From Lewinellaceae bacterium (lineage in GTDB: Bacteria > Bacteroidota > Bacteroidia > Chitinophagales > Saprospiraceae): DNA of 64,000 bases. Below the pieces are notes generated by a model, which was not told the origin of the DNA, searched no databases, and saw nothing but the letters and a program-made list of their open reading frames with translations. This document shows positions 25,120 through 33,018 of the stretch, one piece after another. Position numbers and translations under genes: made by a program. How positions within the stretch are numbered: the first letter of the stretch is position 1; each line of letters starts with the position of its first letter. The stretch lies in contig JACJYC010000008.1 in assembly GCA_020636325.1 (NCBI GenBank), positions 1 through 64,000 on the forward strand, read 5' to 3'.

Positions 25120-26100
25120 TTATCTGTGGTCGGTGTAAAAAATGGCCGGAGCAGCGGCTTTCAGTTTCTGGTAAACCGCCGTGTCCAGCGGTAACAGGTC
25201 TTCCAGTCCATGGACGATATCCAGTTGTTCAGGACGCCCGGCGCCGAGCGCAACGGTGGTTACAGCCGGGTGTTGCAGGACAAAAGCCAGCGCCATCTGA
25301 CCGACCGTGTGGGGTTCCGGCGTATGGTTGCCTTTTTCGGATCCGCCTTTGGGCTGGTCGTGGCGGGCGATTTCTTCCCAAAGGTCTTCAAATCCCTTTG
25401 CCACCTGAAGCAGTTCCTTTTGCCGCCTGACCAACTGACTCACCGTGTCGCTTTTATGTGCCAGGTACTCCTTGGGCGGCTTGCCGGCCAGCAGTCCGCT
25501 CGCCACCGCCCCGCGCACCACTACGCCGACCTGTTTTTCTGCCAGGTGGTGCAGGGTGAATTCCTCCGGGCGGGTATCCAGCAGGCTGTATTGGGTCATG
25601 ACGGAGACCATGCCGGAGCTTTCCGTCCACCGGCGAATGGTGTTGGGGCGAATGGAAGAGATGCCGTAGTACCGGATATGGCCTTCCTGAACCAGTTCTT
25701 CAAAGGCTTCGATGGTTTCGTCGGTCGGGTCTTCGATGGTGCCGCCGTGCAGCTGGTACAGGTCGATATAATCGGTTTGCAGGCGGCGCAGCGAGTCGTG
25801 AACGGCCGTCTTGATATAGGCCTTTCGCGGGTTCCAGTCCCAGCCGGAGCCGTCATTGCGCCATTGGTTGCCGACTTTGGTGGCGATGATCACATCTTTT
25901 CGATGCGATTTCAAAACCGTACCGACGATTCGTTCGTTTTCACCTTTGTCGTAGAGGTCGGCGGTATCGAAATAGTTGATCCCCAGATCAAGCGCCTTTT
26001 CGATGACAGGCCGGCCGGCTTCGAGGGTATGAAAGGACATGCAACCCAGGCTGATGATCGTGGGCTGAAGGGTGGATTTGCCTAATTTTTTTCGCTGCAT
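25120..26100 (-). CDS. Aldo/keto reductase
   Basis: The 326-residue TIM-barrel NADPH oxidoreductase shows the catalytic set: Asp and Tyr in YFDTADLYDKGENERIVG, Lys in IIATKVGN, His in LYQLHGG. It resembles the AKR families acting on small aldehydes or ketosugars; the substrate is unknown. I used ATG 26100 (MQRKKLGKSTLQPTIISLG), although ATG 26121 is in frame. It is divergent from the next hydrolase gene. Confidence 0.92.
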   Translation of the reverse strand: MQRKKLGKSTLQPTIISLGCMSFHTLEAGRPVIEKALDLGINYFDTADLYDKGENERIVGTVLKSHRKDVIIATKVGNQWRNDGSGWDWNPRKAYIKTAVHDSLRRLQTDYIDLYQLHGGTIEDPTDETIEAFEELVQEGHIRYYGISSIRPNTIRRWTESSGMVSVMTQYSLLDTRPEEFTLHHLAEKQVGVVVRGAVASGLLAGKPPKEYLAHKSDTVSQLVRRQKELLQVAKGFEDLWEEIARHDQPKGGSEKGNHTPEPHTVGQMALAFVLQHPAVTTVALGAGRPEQLDIVHGLEDLLPLDTAVYQKLKAAAPAIFYTDHR

Positions 26101-26202
26101 ATCGGTTGAATTTTTGCCCATTCAGGCGCAGTGGTCATGCTGATTCGAGGGCTCGCGTTTTCAAATAAACGAATAAACAACACCATACAACTAATTTGAC
26201 CT

Positions 26203-27063
26203 ATGCTGAAATGGATCTTTCGCATTCTGATCGGGTTGATCATCCTGGCCCTGATCGTTGTGGTGCTTTTCGCATCGTGCATGTCCTTCCGCCAGTCGGA
26301 TGAAAAGGTGAAGAAATACTTCGCGGATAAGGGCGTGAAAATCCTGATCCATCACAAGGAATACAATTCCCGGCCGATCCGGTTCATTGAATCCGGCGAT
26401 TCTACGGGTCAACTGGTGATCTTCATCCACGGTGCGCCGGGGTCTTCGGACAACTTTTACAGCTACCTGGCCGATAAGGACCTGATCGCTAAAACCCGGA
26501 TGATCACCGTCGACCGGTTGGGGTACGGCTACTCCGATTATGGCCATGCGGAAACCTCCATCGCCGTCCAGGCCGATATGATCCGGCATATTCTGGAGCT
26601 ATACCCCGAGCAAAAAGCCATCCTGGTGGGGCATTCCTACGGCGGGCCGATCGTAGCCCGTTGCGCCCTTGATTTCCCGGACCGGGTGAAGGCGGGCGTG
26701 CTCCTGGCCCCGGTGGATGACCCGGATACGGAGCCCATGTTCTTTGTTGCCAATTTCGCCAAATGGAAGCTCACCCGCTGGATCCTGTCGGGCGGTAACC
26801 GGGTGTCCGGCGACGAAAAGCTCAGCCATATCGCAGAGCTCCGGAAAATGGAACCGGACTGGAAACGCATCACCGTACCCATCGTCCATATCCAGGGCAT
26901 GAAAGACTGGATGGCGCCGCCCGCCAATTTGCCCTTCAGCCAAAAACATATACGCCCGGACCTGCTAAAGGTGGTCGAATTGCCAGAAGCCAGCCATTTT
27001 ATTCCGTGGACGGATTATGGGGTGGTGAAGGATGAGTTGTTGCAGTTATTGGACCGGAGTTGA
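26203..27063 (+). CDS. Membrane-anchored alpha/beta hydrolase
   Basis: The 286-residue protein begins with a hydrophobic segment (about 5-25) ending FASC (C26), which may be a lipobox or a plain membrane anchor. It has the HGAPGS oxyanion loop (76-81), nucleophile GHSYGG (S145), an acid in GMKDWMAPP and His in ASHFIPW. It is probably an esterase or haloperoxidase-like hydrolase on the periplasmic side; substrate unknown. Confidence 0.88.
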   Translation: MLKWIFRILIGLIILALIVVVLFASCMSFRQSDEKVKKYFADKGVKILIHHKEYNSRPIRFIESGDSTGQLVIFIHGAPGSSDNFYSYLADKDLIAKTRMITVDRLGYGYSDYGHAETSIAVQADMIRHILELYPEQKAILVGHSYGGPIVARCALDFPDRVKAGVLLAPVDDPDTEPMFFVANFAKWKLTRWILSGGNRVSGDEKLSHIAELRKMEPDWKRITVPIVHIQGMKDWMAPPANLPFSQKHIRPDLLKVVELPEASHFIPWTDYGVVKDELLQLLDRS

Positions 27064-27074
27064 TTGGGCCCGGC

Positions 27075-27447
27075 GGTTGGTTATTTTTGGGGAATGGTTA
27101 TTTTTGTTGATGGTTGTTGATGATTGTTTATTTTGGTTGATGGTCGTTCCGTCGGTTGAATTGAAATTGACAGCGTTGCGAAGGGTGGTTTACCTCTGTT
27201 CATTGTAGTTTTTATTTTTTAGCGAGATTGTTCAAAACAGTGTTTTCACGCAAAGACGCAAAGATCTGATTTTTAGCAAGCTGCGCATGCTAAAAATCCG
27301 GTTGACACAAAATTCTGAACGGTCCCTTTTTAGCTGCTGGAATTCGATGTCGCAACAAACCATAATGAACGAAAACAAACTACGACAAACCACAACAAAC
27401 CAACATAAACCAACATAAACCACAACAAACCACAACAAACCAACATA
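27075..27447. repeat. Inverted word array flanking a hairpin
   Basis: The left part (about 27085-27150) repeats GGTTATTTTTG/GGTTGATG words; the right part (about 27358-27447) repeats AACAAACC and AACATAAACC. Between them is a perfect 11-bp hairpin, GATTTTTAGCA (27268-27278) with TGCTAAAAATC (27288-27298), and an ACGCAAAGACGCAAAGA motif at about 27248. No gene is seen. The layout repeats that at 4395-4580. Confidence 0.8.
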
Positions 27448-28260
27448 ATGCAGGAACCGCCGCAATTTCCCCCCGACCGCTCTCCAACCCCATACCCCAA
27501 CATCCTGCACGCCTTCGCCTTGTTCGCCGTATTTGTCGTTGCCAATTTCATCGGGGGCAGCTTCCTGTTGGCGGTCGGAAAGGACCACCAGGATATCGGC
27601 TTCCTGGTCGCTTATGTGGTGAGCATGGGCGGTACCTATCTGTTTGCGCGCTACTTTAAAAAGATGATGGAAGGCGAGGTGACCCATCGCTTTAACACCG
27701 GCCCGATCGCCATGTATCCGTTGCTCATCCTGGCCACCTGGGCGCTGGTCATCTTTGTAACCCCGGTGATCGAACTGCTCCCATCGCCGGATTGGCTGGA
27801 AGAAATGATGGAAGGCGCCGTGGATACCACCAGTGTCTGGTCCTTCCTTTCCGTGGTTGTTGCCGCACCGATCCTGGAAGAATTGTTATTCCGGGGCATC
27901 ATCCTCGACGGTCACCTGAAGCTTTACCCATCCCAGGCGGCCATCGGCTGGTCGGCGTTTTATTTCGGCTTTTTCCACATGAACCCCTGGCAATTCCTGC
28001 TGGCCTTTGCCCTGGGCGTGCTGCTGGGCTGGGTCTATTTCCGCACAGGCTCTTTGTTGCCCTGCATCCTCATTCACGCGGTCAACAACGGCGTCAGTTT
28101 TTTTGCCTCCGGCTTTCTGGACGAATCCCAAAAGAGCCAGGAATTGAGCGAAATGGTCGGCGGCGCCTGGCCGACTATGGGCATGATGCTTGGGGCGCTG
28201 GCTGTTTTGTGGCTATGCGTGCAGGGGGTGAATTATATTCTGAGGAAAAAGGAGGATTGA
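27448..28260 (+). CDS. CPBP family intramembrane metalloprotease (CAAX protease-like)
   Basis: The 270-residue polytopic protein has about seven hydrophobic segments and the three ABI/CPBP motifs: EELLFRG (E144, E145, R149), FGFFHMN (His about 176) and HAVNN (His about 211), which form the catalytic/metal site. Such proteins cleave within the membrane; bacterial roles include bacteriocin immunity and maturation. No associated bacteriocin gene is seen. The AACAAACC array reaches right up to the ATG. Confidence 0.92.
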   Translation: MQEPPQFPPDRSPTPYPNILHAFALFAVFVVANFIGGSFLLAVGKDHQDIGFLVAYVVSMGGTYLFARYFKKMMEGEVTHRFNTGPIAMYPLLILATWALVIFVTPVIELLPSPDWLEEMMEGAVDTTSVWSFLSVVVAAPILEELLFRGIILDGHLKLYPSQAAIGWSAFYFGFFHMNPWQFLLAFALGVLLGWVYFRTGSLLPCILIHAVNNGVSFFASGFLDESQKSQELSEMVGGAWPTMGMMLGALAVLWLCVQGVNYILRKKED

Positions 28261-28261
28261 A

Positions 28262-28381
28262 CCATTAAAAAATTGAATGGATTTGGTCGATTAATCCGAA
28301 TGAATCGATTATGCTGACCAACTGACGGACGTAAAAAATCGAATCATTCGGATCAATTGTATTAATTGAATCAATCACAAA
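28262..28381. repeat. AATCGATT/CTGACCAAC repeat between CPBP and gamma-CA genes
   Basis: AATTGAAT/AATCGATT words flank one degenerate core GCTGACCAACTGACGGACG at about 28313. It belongs to the same family as the repeats at 17762, 19743 and 32752. Confidence 0.8.
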
Positions 28382-28897
28382 ATGGCATTAATCAAACCAG
28401 TCAAAGGCATTCAGCCGCAATTCGGCGCAAACTGTTACCTGGCCGAGAACGCCACCATCGTAGGCGACGTCATCGCCGGAGACGACTGCAGCTTCTGGTT
28501 CCAATGCGTCGTCCGCGGCGACGTGAACAGCATCCGGATCGGCAACAAGGTCAATATCCAGGACGGTGCGGTCATCCACTGCACCTATCAGCGCGCCGCC
28601 ACCATTATCGGGGATAACGTTTCCATCGGCCACCGCGCCATCGTACACGGTTGCACCCTGGAAAATAATGTGCTCATCGGCATGGGCGCCATCGTCATGG
28701 ATCACGCCGTGGTGGAAGAGAACTGCCTGATCGCCGCCGGCGCCGTTGTGCTGGAAAATACCCGCTGCGAATCCGGGCATATCTACGCCGGAGTGCCCGC
28801 CCGCAAGGTGAAAGCCCTCAGCCCCGAGCAATTCAAGGATTCTGTGGAACGGATCGCGAATGCATATTTGATGTATTCGGGATGGTTTAAGGAATGA
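28382..28897 (+). CDS. Gamma-carbonic anhydrase family protein
   Basis: The 171-residue left-handed beta-helix protein shows hexapeptide repeats (IVGDVI, IRIGNK, IIGDNV, VLIGMG) and the three zinc ligands H66, H84 and H89. It resembles YrdA/PaaY-type proteins, which may interconvert CO2 and bicarbonate or hydrolyse thioesters. The activity of this branch is uncertain. Confidence 0.92.
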   Translation: MALIKPVKGIQPQFGANCYLAENATIVGDVIAGDDCSFWFQCVVRGDVNSIRIGNKVNIQDGAVIHCTYQRAATIIGDNVSIGHRAIVHGCTLENNVLIGMGAIVMDHAVVEENCLIAAGAVVLENTRCESGHIYAGVPARKVKALSPEQFKDSVERIANAYLMYSGWFKE

Positions 28898-28962
28898 GGA
28901 ACTGAGGAACTGAGGAACTGAGGAACTGAGGAATCGAAGAATTGAGGAATTGGAAAGCCTGG
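28898..28962. repeat. AGGAACTG / AGGAATTG 8-base repeat
   Basis: Four copies of GAGGAACT plus GAATCGAA and GAATTGAG variants start at the stop codon of the gamma-carbonic anhydrase gene. The inverted counterpart (TCAGTTCCTC, TCAATTCCTC) lies on the far side of the next gene at 29398-29442. Confidence 0.85.
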
Positions 28963-29011
28963 CTGCTAAAGATTTTAATCGGAGATTTTTGAACGCCAAA
29001 ACCATATTACT

Positions 29012-29377
29012 ATGCGCTTTTTCTACTTTGAAAAACTGGAAGTCTGGCGTAAAAGCCGGATTTTAAACAAAAATATTTATCTCATTTCTCAAAAATTTCC
29101 TGTTGAAGAAAAATTCGGCATTACACAACAAATCCGAAGGGCTTGTATTTCGATCGGTTGCAATTTGGCAGAAGGCAGTAGCAGGAATACGGGAAAGGAT
29201 CAGGCCAGATTCAGTGAAATAGCCTATGGCAGCTTATTGGAGGTTATGAACCTTTTGATTGCTGCGGAGGATTTATTTTACATAACTGAAGAGGAAGTCC
29301 TTGACCAAAGGCCCTTAATTGAAGAGATAGGAAACAAAATCAACGCTCTCCGGCAAACACAATTAAAGAGGACTTAA
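29012..29377 (+). CDS. Four-helix bundle protein (23S rRNA intervening-sequence family)
   Basis: The 121-residue protein matches the IVS-encoded four-helix bundle family: FEKLEVWRKSRILNKNIY at the start, ITQQIRRACISIGCNLAEGSSR in the middle, and FSEIAYGSLLEVMNLLIAAEDL. The family was first seen inside insertions of 23S rRNA genes but most members, as here, stand alone. Its function is unknown; a homopentameric fold is known. Its surroundings are A/T-richer than neighbours and are bracketed by inverted 8-base word arrays. Confidence 0.9.
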   Translation: MRFFYFEKLEVWRKSRILNKNIYLISQKFPVEEKFGITQQIRRACISIGCNLAEGSSRNTGKDQARFSEIAYGSLLEVMNLLIAAEDLFYITEEEVLDQRPLIEEIGNKINALRQTQLKRT

Positions 29378-29397
29378 AACTCAACTTTTGGAAAACC

Positions 29398-29442
29398 GAG
29401 GAATTGAGCGACGAGCTCAGTTCCTCGATTCTTCAATTCCTC
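29398..29442. terminator. Bidirectional hairpin built from the AGGAATTG word
   Basis: GAGGAATTGA (29398-29407) pairs with TCAATTCCTC (29433-29442). It lies between the convergent four-helix-bundle and prmC genes, and the right arm encodes the last residues and stop of PrmC. It could terminate transcription from both sides. Confidence 0.55.
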
Positions 29443-30266
29443 ATTTTCAACACCCTATCCTTCCCCCGCAGATCCCGCAAAATCTCCACCTCCGCAAAAC
29501 CCTTTGCCCGGGCCAATGCCGCAACCTCGCCGGCATTGAACTCATTGAGCTCAAACCAGAGCTTGCCGCCGGGATGCAGGTGTGCGATCGAAAAATCCAG
29601 GATGGTCCGGTAGAAGATCAGCGGGTCGGCATCGTCCACAAAAAGCGCCAGATGGGGTTCGAATTGCGCCACATGGTCCGGTACGAGGTGGGTTTCCCGC
29701 AAAGGGATGTAGGGCGGATTGCTGGCGATGATATCCCATTTTCCGGTATTTTTCCAGGCAGGGCGGTTGAGGATATCCATTTGTTGCCAATGGATTTCGA
29801 CTCCGTTCAGCACGGCATTTTTCCGGGCAATATCCAGGGCGTCCGGGCTGATGTCCCATCCGGAAGCCGCCATGTTGGGGCGGTGTTTTTTGACGGAAAT
29901 GGGAATGCAGCCGCTTCCGGTCCCGATGTCCAGCAACCGCAGCGGAAGGTCGGCGGTGTGTTGAATGATATGGTGGACCAGCACTTCCGTCTCCTGCCTC
30001 GGGATGAGCACGGCAGGCGATACCTCGAATTTCAGCCCGTAGAAATCGGCCTGCCCGAGAACGTACTGAACGGGTTCTTTTTTGAGCAAACGGGCCGTAA
30101 TATCTTCCAGGAGACTGAGTTGTTCCGGGTTGAGGGCTTTGTCAGAAGAAGGTGACTGACCCAAAGCGTCCTCAATGACGATCCGGGCAATGGATTGCGC
30201 TTCTCCGGGATCGTAAATGGCGGCGAGTTGCTGGATAAGGTGGCGATAAGCGGCAGCGGTCACCAT
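29433..30266 (-). CDS. prmC: Release factor glutamine methyltransferase PrmC (HemK)
   Basis: The 277-residue enzyme methylates the Gln of the GGQ motif in release factors using SAM. It has the SAM-binding DIGTGSG (113-119) and catalytic NPPY (183-186), plus the N-terminal helical domain with PVQYVLGQADFYG. Its ATG lies inside the end of the Fic gene (ATGGTGA overlap of 7 bases), indicating translational coupling. Its last codons and stop fall in the AGGAATTG repeat. Confidence 0.96.
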   Translation of the reverse strand: MVTAAAYRHLIQQLAAIYDPGEAQSIARIVIEDALGQSPSSDKALNPEQLSLLEDITARLLKKEPVQYVLGQADFYGLKFEVSPAVLIPRQETEVLVHHIIQHTADLPLRLLDIGTGSGCIPISVKKHRPNMAASGWDISPDALDIARKNAVLNGVEIHWQQMDILNRPAWKNTGKWDIIASNPPYIPLRETHLVPDHVAQFEPHLALFVDDADPLIFYRTILDFSIAHLHPGGKLWFELNEFNAGEVAALARAKGFAEVEILRDLRGKDRVLKMRN

Positions 30267-31744
30267 AGCTGATCTCCCAGGTTTAATTGAGCATCCTCCG
30301 GTAGTTTGAATGCATTGGACAACCGGAGTTTTTCTTCCAGAATATCCATTCCTCCGGCCAAAGTCCAGCTAAAATGGTGAATTTTACCGAGCATTTTAAT
30401 ATAGGTATCCGGATCAAACTGCCGGGTGAGACGCCTTAATGCCGTCATATAATCGTCCCTGAAAACAGTTGGAATCAGGATTTTGCTTTGACTAGCCTTC
30501 ACCAACTCGGCATTCATCATGATTCTCGCCATTCGTCCATTACCATCCATGAATGGGTGAATTTCCGCAACCATAAACATGATAAATGCCGCTTTGGAAA
30601 AAGGGTGTTCCAAAGCCCGATAGATTTCGAACCCCTTCATCAAGGTACCTTTTACAAGTTCATGGTCAACGAAAAACGTTTCACCTGCCCGGTTATTTTG
30701 ATGTTTGAATTGCCCCGGCTTTTTTGACGCTCTTGCATTCATTAACATTTTATGCCGGCGCAAAAGTATTTCGATCAGATCTTCTGCACTGGATGGCGTA
30801 ATGCTCATTTCTTCCCGGCTGCTGACCAACTCAAACGTTCCAAGTATATCATGTGAATCTTCGTTTCTGGCGGGCATCGGCGTCTGGGTTTCAATGATTC
30901 TTTTAGCATCGTCCAGGTCAAATTCTGTACCTTCGATAAAGTTGGAAAAATAGGCTTCGTAAAATGCAAAACTCCTGAAGCTGAGTTGGCTGATATTCTG
31001 GTCCGGGAAATCTCCAAAGCGGTTTTGGTTCAAGGCAATGAATAATTTTTGAAAAAGATTGATCCGCCCCGGATCATAGGCATTACCGAAGGCTCTGGCT
31101 ATTGCAATTGGGGAGGTCAGGAATTTTGAAGGCTTGGTTTTTAGCAATGCGCTGATTAACCGGTTTAGCCGATCGAATTCCCGGCGCCAGCCAAAATCCT
31201 CGGCGATTTTTCGGGCCGTGTCCCTGAACAGATTCAAACCCGATTCGCCGTTAACCCGAATGACTTGTTCCAATCGTTCTTCAATGTGATCCTGTGGAAG
31301 CGCTTTTGATTCATTGCCGGACTTTCTGGCAGGTTGCAGATTTTCCAATAGGGCGCGCTCCTGTTGAGCGGCATAAAGCTGGCCGGCAAACAAATTATCT
31401 CCTTCTACAGGACCGGGGCCTTCAATCAGGTGAACGACAACGCCCGGTAATTCGATTTTTTTTGAATAGGAATAGGTCAGGTAAATATGGCCGGAAGGTG
31501 TCGGTTGGAATTCAAGCGCTGACCGATGGCTTAATACCCCTCCGGGATATAAATACCCAAGGATGGTCCAAAGATTCCTCAACACGATGGCCTGGGGCGT
31601 ATCATGCTGGTTCGTTGTATAAATTCGGGGAGCCACTTTCCGTAGCCTGCCTGTTTTTTCAAGTTTGGAGATCTGCCGGCTAATGACAGAATTACTGCTT
31701 GAAAAAACAATCTCTCCGTGCAGGGCAGGTAAAAAATTTTCCAT
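30260..31744 (-). CDS. AbiEi-like antitoxin domain fused to a Fic AMP-transferase
   Basis: The 494-residue protein has a C-terminal Fic core with HPFMDGNGRMAR at 396-407, a complete HxFx(D/E)GNGRxxR motif, and an inhibitory-helix motif SNFIEG at 267-272 (S/TxxxE(G/N)), so it would be self-inhibited. The N-terminal 110 residues (winged-helix-like VISRQISKLEKTGRLRKVAPRIY, then GVLSHRSALEF) resemble AbiEi-type antitoxin/regulator domains, which bind DNA. I used ATG 31744; the longer frame to 31816 translates upstream direct repeats. Fic proteins usually transfer AMP to protein targets. The region is A/T-richer than its neighbours, suggesting transfer. It overlaps prmC. Confidence 0.85.
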   Translation of the reverse strand: MENFLPALHGEIVFSSSNSVISRQISKLEKTGRLRKVAPRIYTTNQHDTPQAIVLRNLWTILGYLYPGGVLSHRSALEFQPTPSGHIYLTYSYSKKIELPGVVVHLIEGPGPVEGDNLFAGQLYAAQQERALLENLQPARKSGNESKALPQDHIEERLEQVIRVNGESGLNLFRDTARKIAEDFGWRREFDRLNRLISALLKTKPSKFLTSPIAIARAFGNAYDPGRINLFQKLFIALNQNRFGDFPDQNISQLSFRSFAFYEAYFSNFIEGTEFDLDDAKRIIETQTPMPARNEDSHDILGTFELVSSREEMSITPSSAEDLIEILLRRHKMLMNARASKKPGQFKHQNNRAGETFFVDHELVKGTLMKGFEIYRALEHPFSKAAFIMFMVAEIHPFMDGNGRMARIMMNAELVKASQSKILIPTVFRDDYMTALRRLTRQFDPDTYIKMLGKIHHFSWTLAGGMDILEEKLRLSNAFKLPEDAQLNLGDQLW

Positions 31745-31820
31745 TAAAGCAATGATAATGACCAAAAGTGATAAATTTTTTCCATTTAAACAAGTTTGAC
31801 GATAAATTTTTTCCATTAAT
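31730..31820 (-). promoter_or_regulatory. Direct repeats upstream of the Fic gene (possible operator)
   Basis: GATAAATTTTTTCCATT occurs at 31770-31786 and 31801-31817, exactly 31 bases apart (about three helical turns). A shorter copy AAAATTTTCCATT overlaps the Fic start at about 31733-31745, and an inverted half CAAAATTTATC is at 31867-31877. The arrangement suits binding by a dimeric regulator, plausibly the protein's own winged-helix domain. Confidence 0.45.
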
Positions 31821-32019
31821 CGCTCCTCTGCAGCCTAATCCGTTTATGTTTCGTAAAGTGTTCAAACAAAATTTATCCTGATGCAGCATTGGAAATCAAA
31901 AAAGAACAGAGGTGGATAGATAGGCGTTAATCCCTATTCGTTATATGGGAACCGGAAGCAAGCCCTTGACGAGCAGAAGCAAGCAAAAATTGATTTAAAA
32001 ACAACCTGAAAAGGTAACC

Positions 32020-32724
32020 TCAAACCGCCGACACCGAAGCCAGCAGCGATTCGAACATCAGCCGTCCGTCGGCATTTCCAAGGATGGGTTCGGCCGCCCG
32101 CTCAGGGTGGGGCATCATGCCGAAAACGTTTCGCTCCCGGTTACAGATGCCGGCAATGCCGTCCATCGAGCCGTTCGGGTTTGCATCGTCGGTGAGGGCG
32201 CCGGTTTCGTCGCAGTACTTAAAGAGGATCTGGTCGTTGGCGCGCAGTTCGGCCATGGTCCGGTCGTCGGCAAAGAAGCGGCCGTCGGCGTGCGCAATGG
32301 GGATTTTGAGGACCTGGCCTGCCTTGAGCTCAGCCGTGATCGGCGATTGGGTCGAGGTCACGGAAAGGTGAACGTTCTTGCAAATGAATTTCTGGCCGCT
32401 GTTGGGCAGCAGCACACCCGGCAGCAGTCCGCTCTCGCACAAGATCTGGAAGCCGTTGCAAATGCCCCAGACCATCCCGCCGCTCCTGGCGAATTCCACC
32501 ACGGCGTTCATAATGGGTGAAAAACGGGCAATGGCGCCGGAACGCAGGTAATCTCCATAAGAGAATCCGCCCGGCAATACAATGCAATCGCCGGTATCGA
32601 ACCCCGCAAGACTATCGTCCTTGTGCCATAGTTTTACGGTTTCCTGCTCCATGACGGTACCGAGAACATGCATCATATCGTCATCGCAATTCGAACCCGG
32701 GAAAACCACTACGCCGAACTTCAT
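32020..32724 (-). CDS. purQ: Phosphoribosylformylglycinamidine synthase subunit PurQ
   Basis: The 234-residue glutaminase subunit supplies ammonia to PurL in purine synthesis. It has the class I amidotransferase nucleophile C89 (GICNGFQIL) and the His-Glu pair in MPHPERA, plus GGFSYGDYLRSGAIA. A -7 box lies 14 bases before the ATG, so the leader is very short. No purL or purS is nearby. Confidence 0.95.
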   Translation of the reverse strand: MKFGVVVFPGSNCDDDMMHVLGTVMEQETVKLWHKDDSLAGFDTGDCIVLPGGFSYGDYLRSGAIARFSPIMNAVVEFARSGGMVWGICNGFQILCESGLLPGVLLPNSGQKFICKNVHLSVTSTQSPITAELKAGQVLKIPIAHADGRFFADDRTMAELRANDQILFKYCDETGALTDDANPNGSMDGIAGICNRERNVFGMMPHPERAAEPILGNADGRLMFESLLASVSAV

Positions 32725-32738
32725 AGCTATTTTTTTTG

Positions 32739-32746
32739 CAAAGATA
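32739..32746 (-). promoter_or_regulatory. -7 box for purQ
   Basis: The minus strand reads TATCTTTG followed by C, an exact TAnnTTTG match, 14 bases from the ATG. Confidence 0.5.
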
Positions 32747-32751
32747 TAACT

Positions 32752-33018
32752 TATTGATTCGAATGAATCGATTCTTAAAATGTTTCGATTAGGCTGACCA
32801 ACCGACGGACGCTAAAAATCGAACAATCGAACAATTGGACAATTGAACCGATTAAGCCGATTAAGCCGAATGAATCGATTAGGCTGACCAACAGACGGAT
32901 GCTAAAAATCGACCACGCCGCGGCGTGGCGAATCAATCGAATCAATCATTTATTGAGGAACCGAGGAACTGAAGAATCGAGGAACTGAAAGCAAAACCAA
33001 TCGAACCAATCGATTCAA
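32752..33018. repeat. AATCGA repeat array with two CTGACCAACCGACGGACGC cores
   Basis: AATCGATT/CAATTGAA words fill the gap between purQ and the 5'-nucleotidase. Cores at about 32795 and 32884 are followed by CTAAAAATCGA; the second continues into CCACGCCGCGGCGTGG at about 32910. Then come GAGGAACTGAAGAATCGAGG words (about 32955-32990), a second word family, and AATCGATTCAATCAATC, which supplies the stop of the 5'-nucleotidase gene. Confidence 0.88.

Noticed and set aside
31745..31816. Extended Fic N-terminus
   Set aside because: The extra residues are translations of the direct repeats upstream (MEKIY and NGKNL repeats) and not part of the domain.
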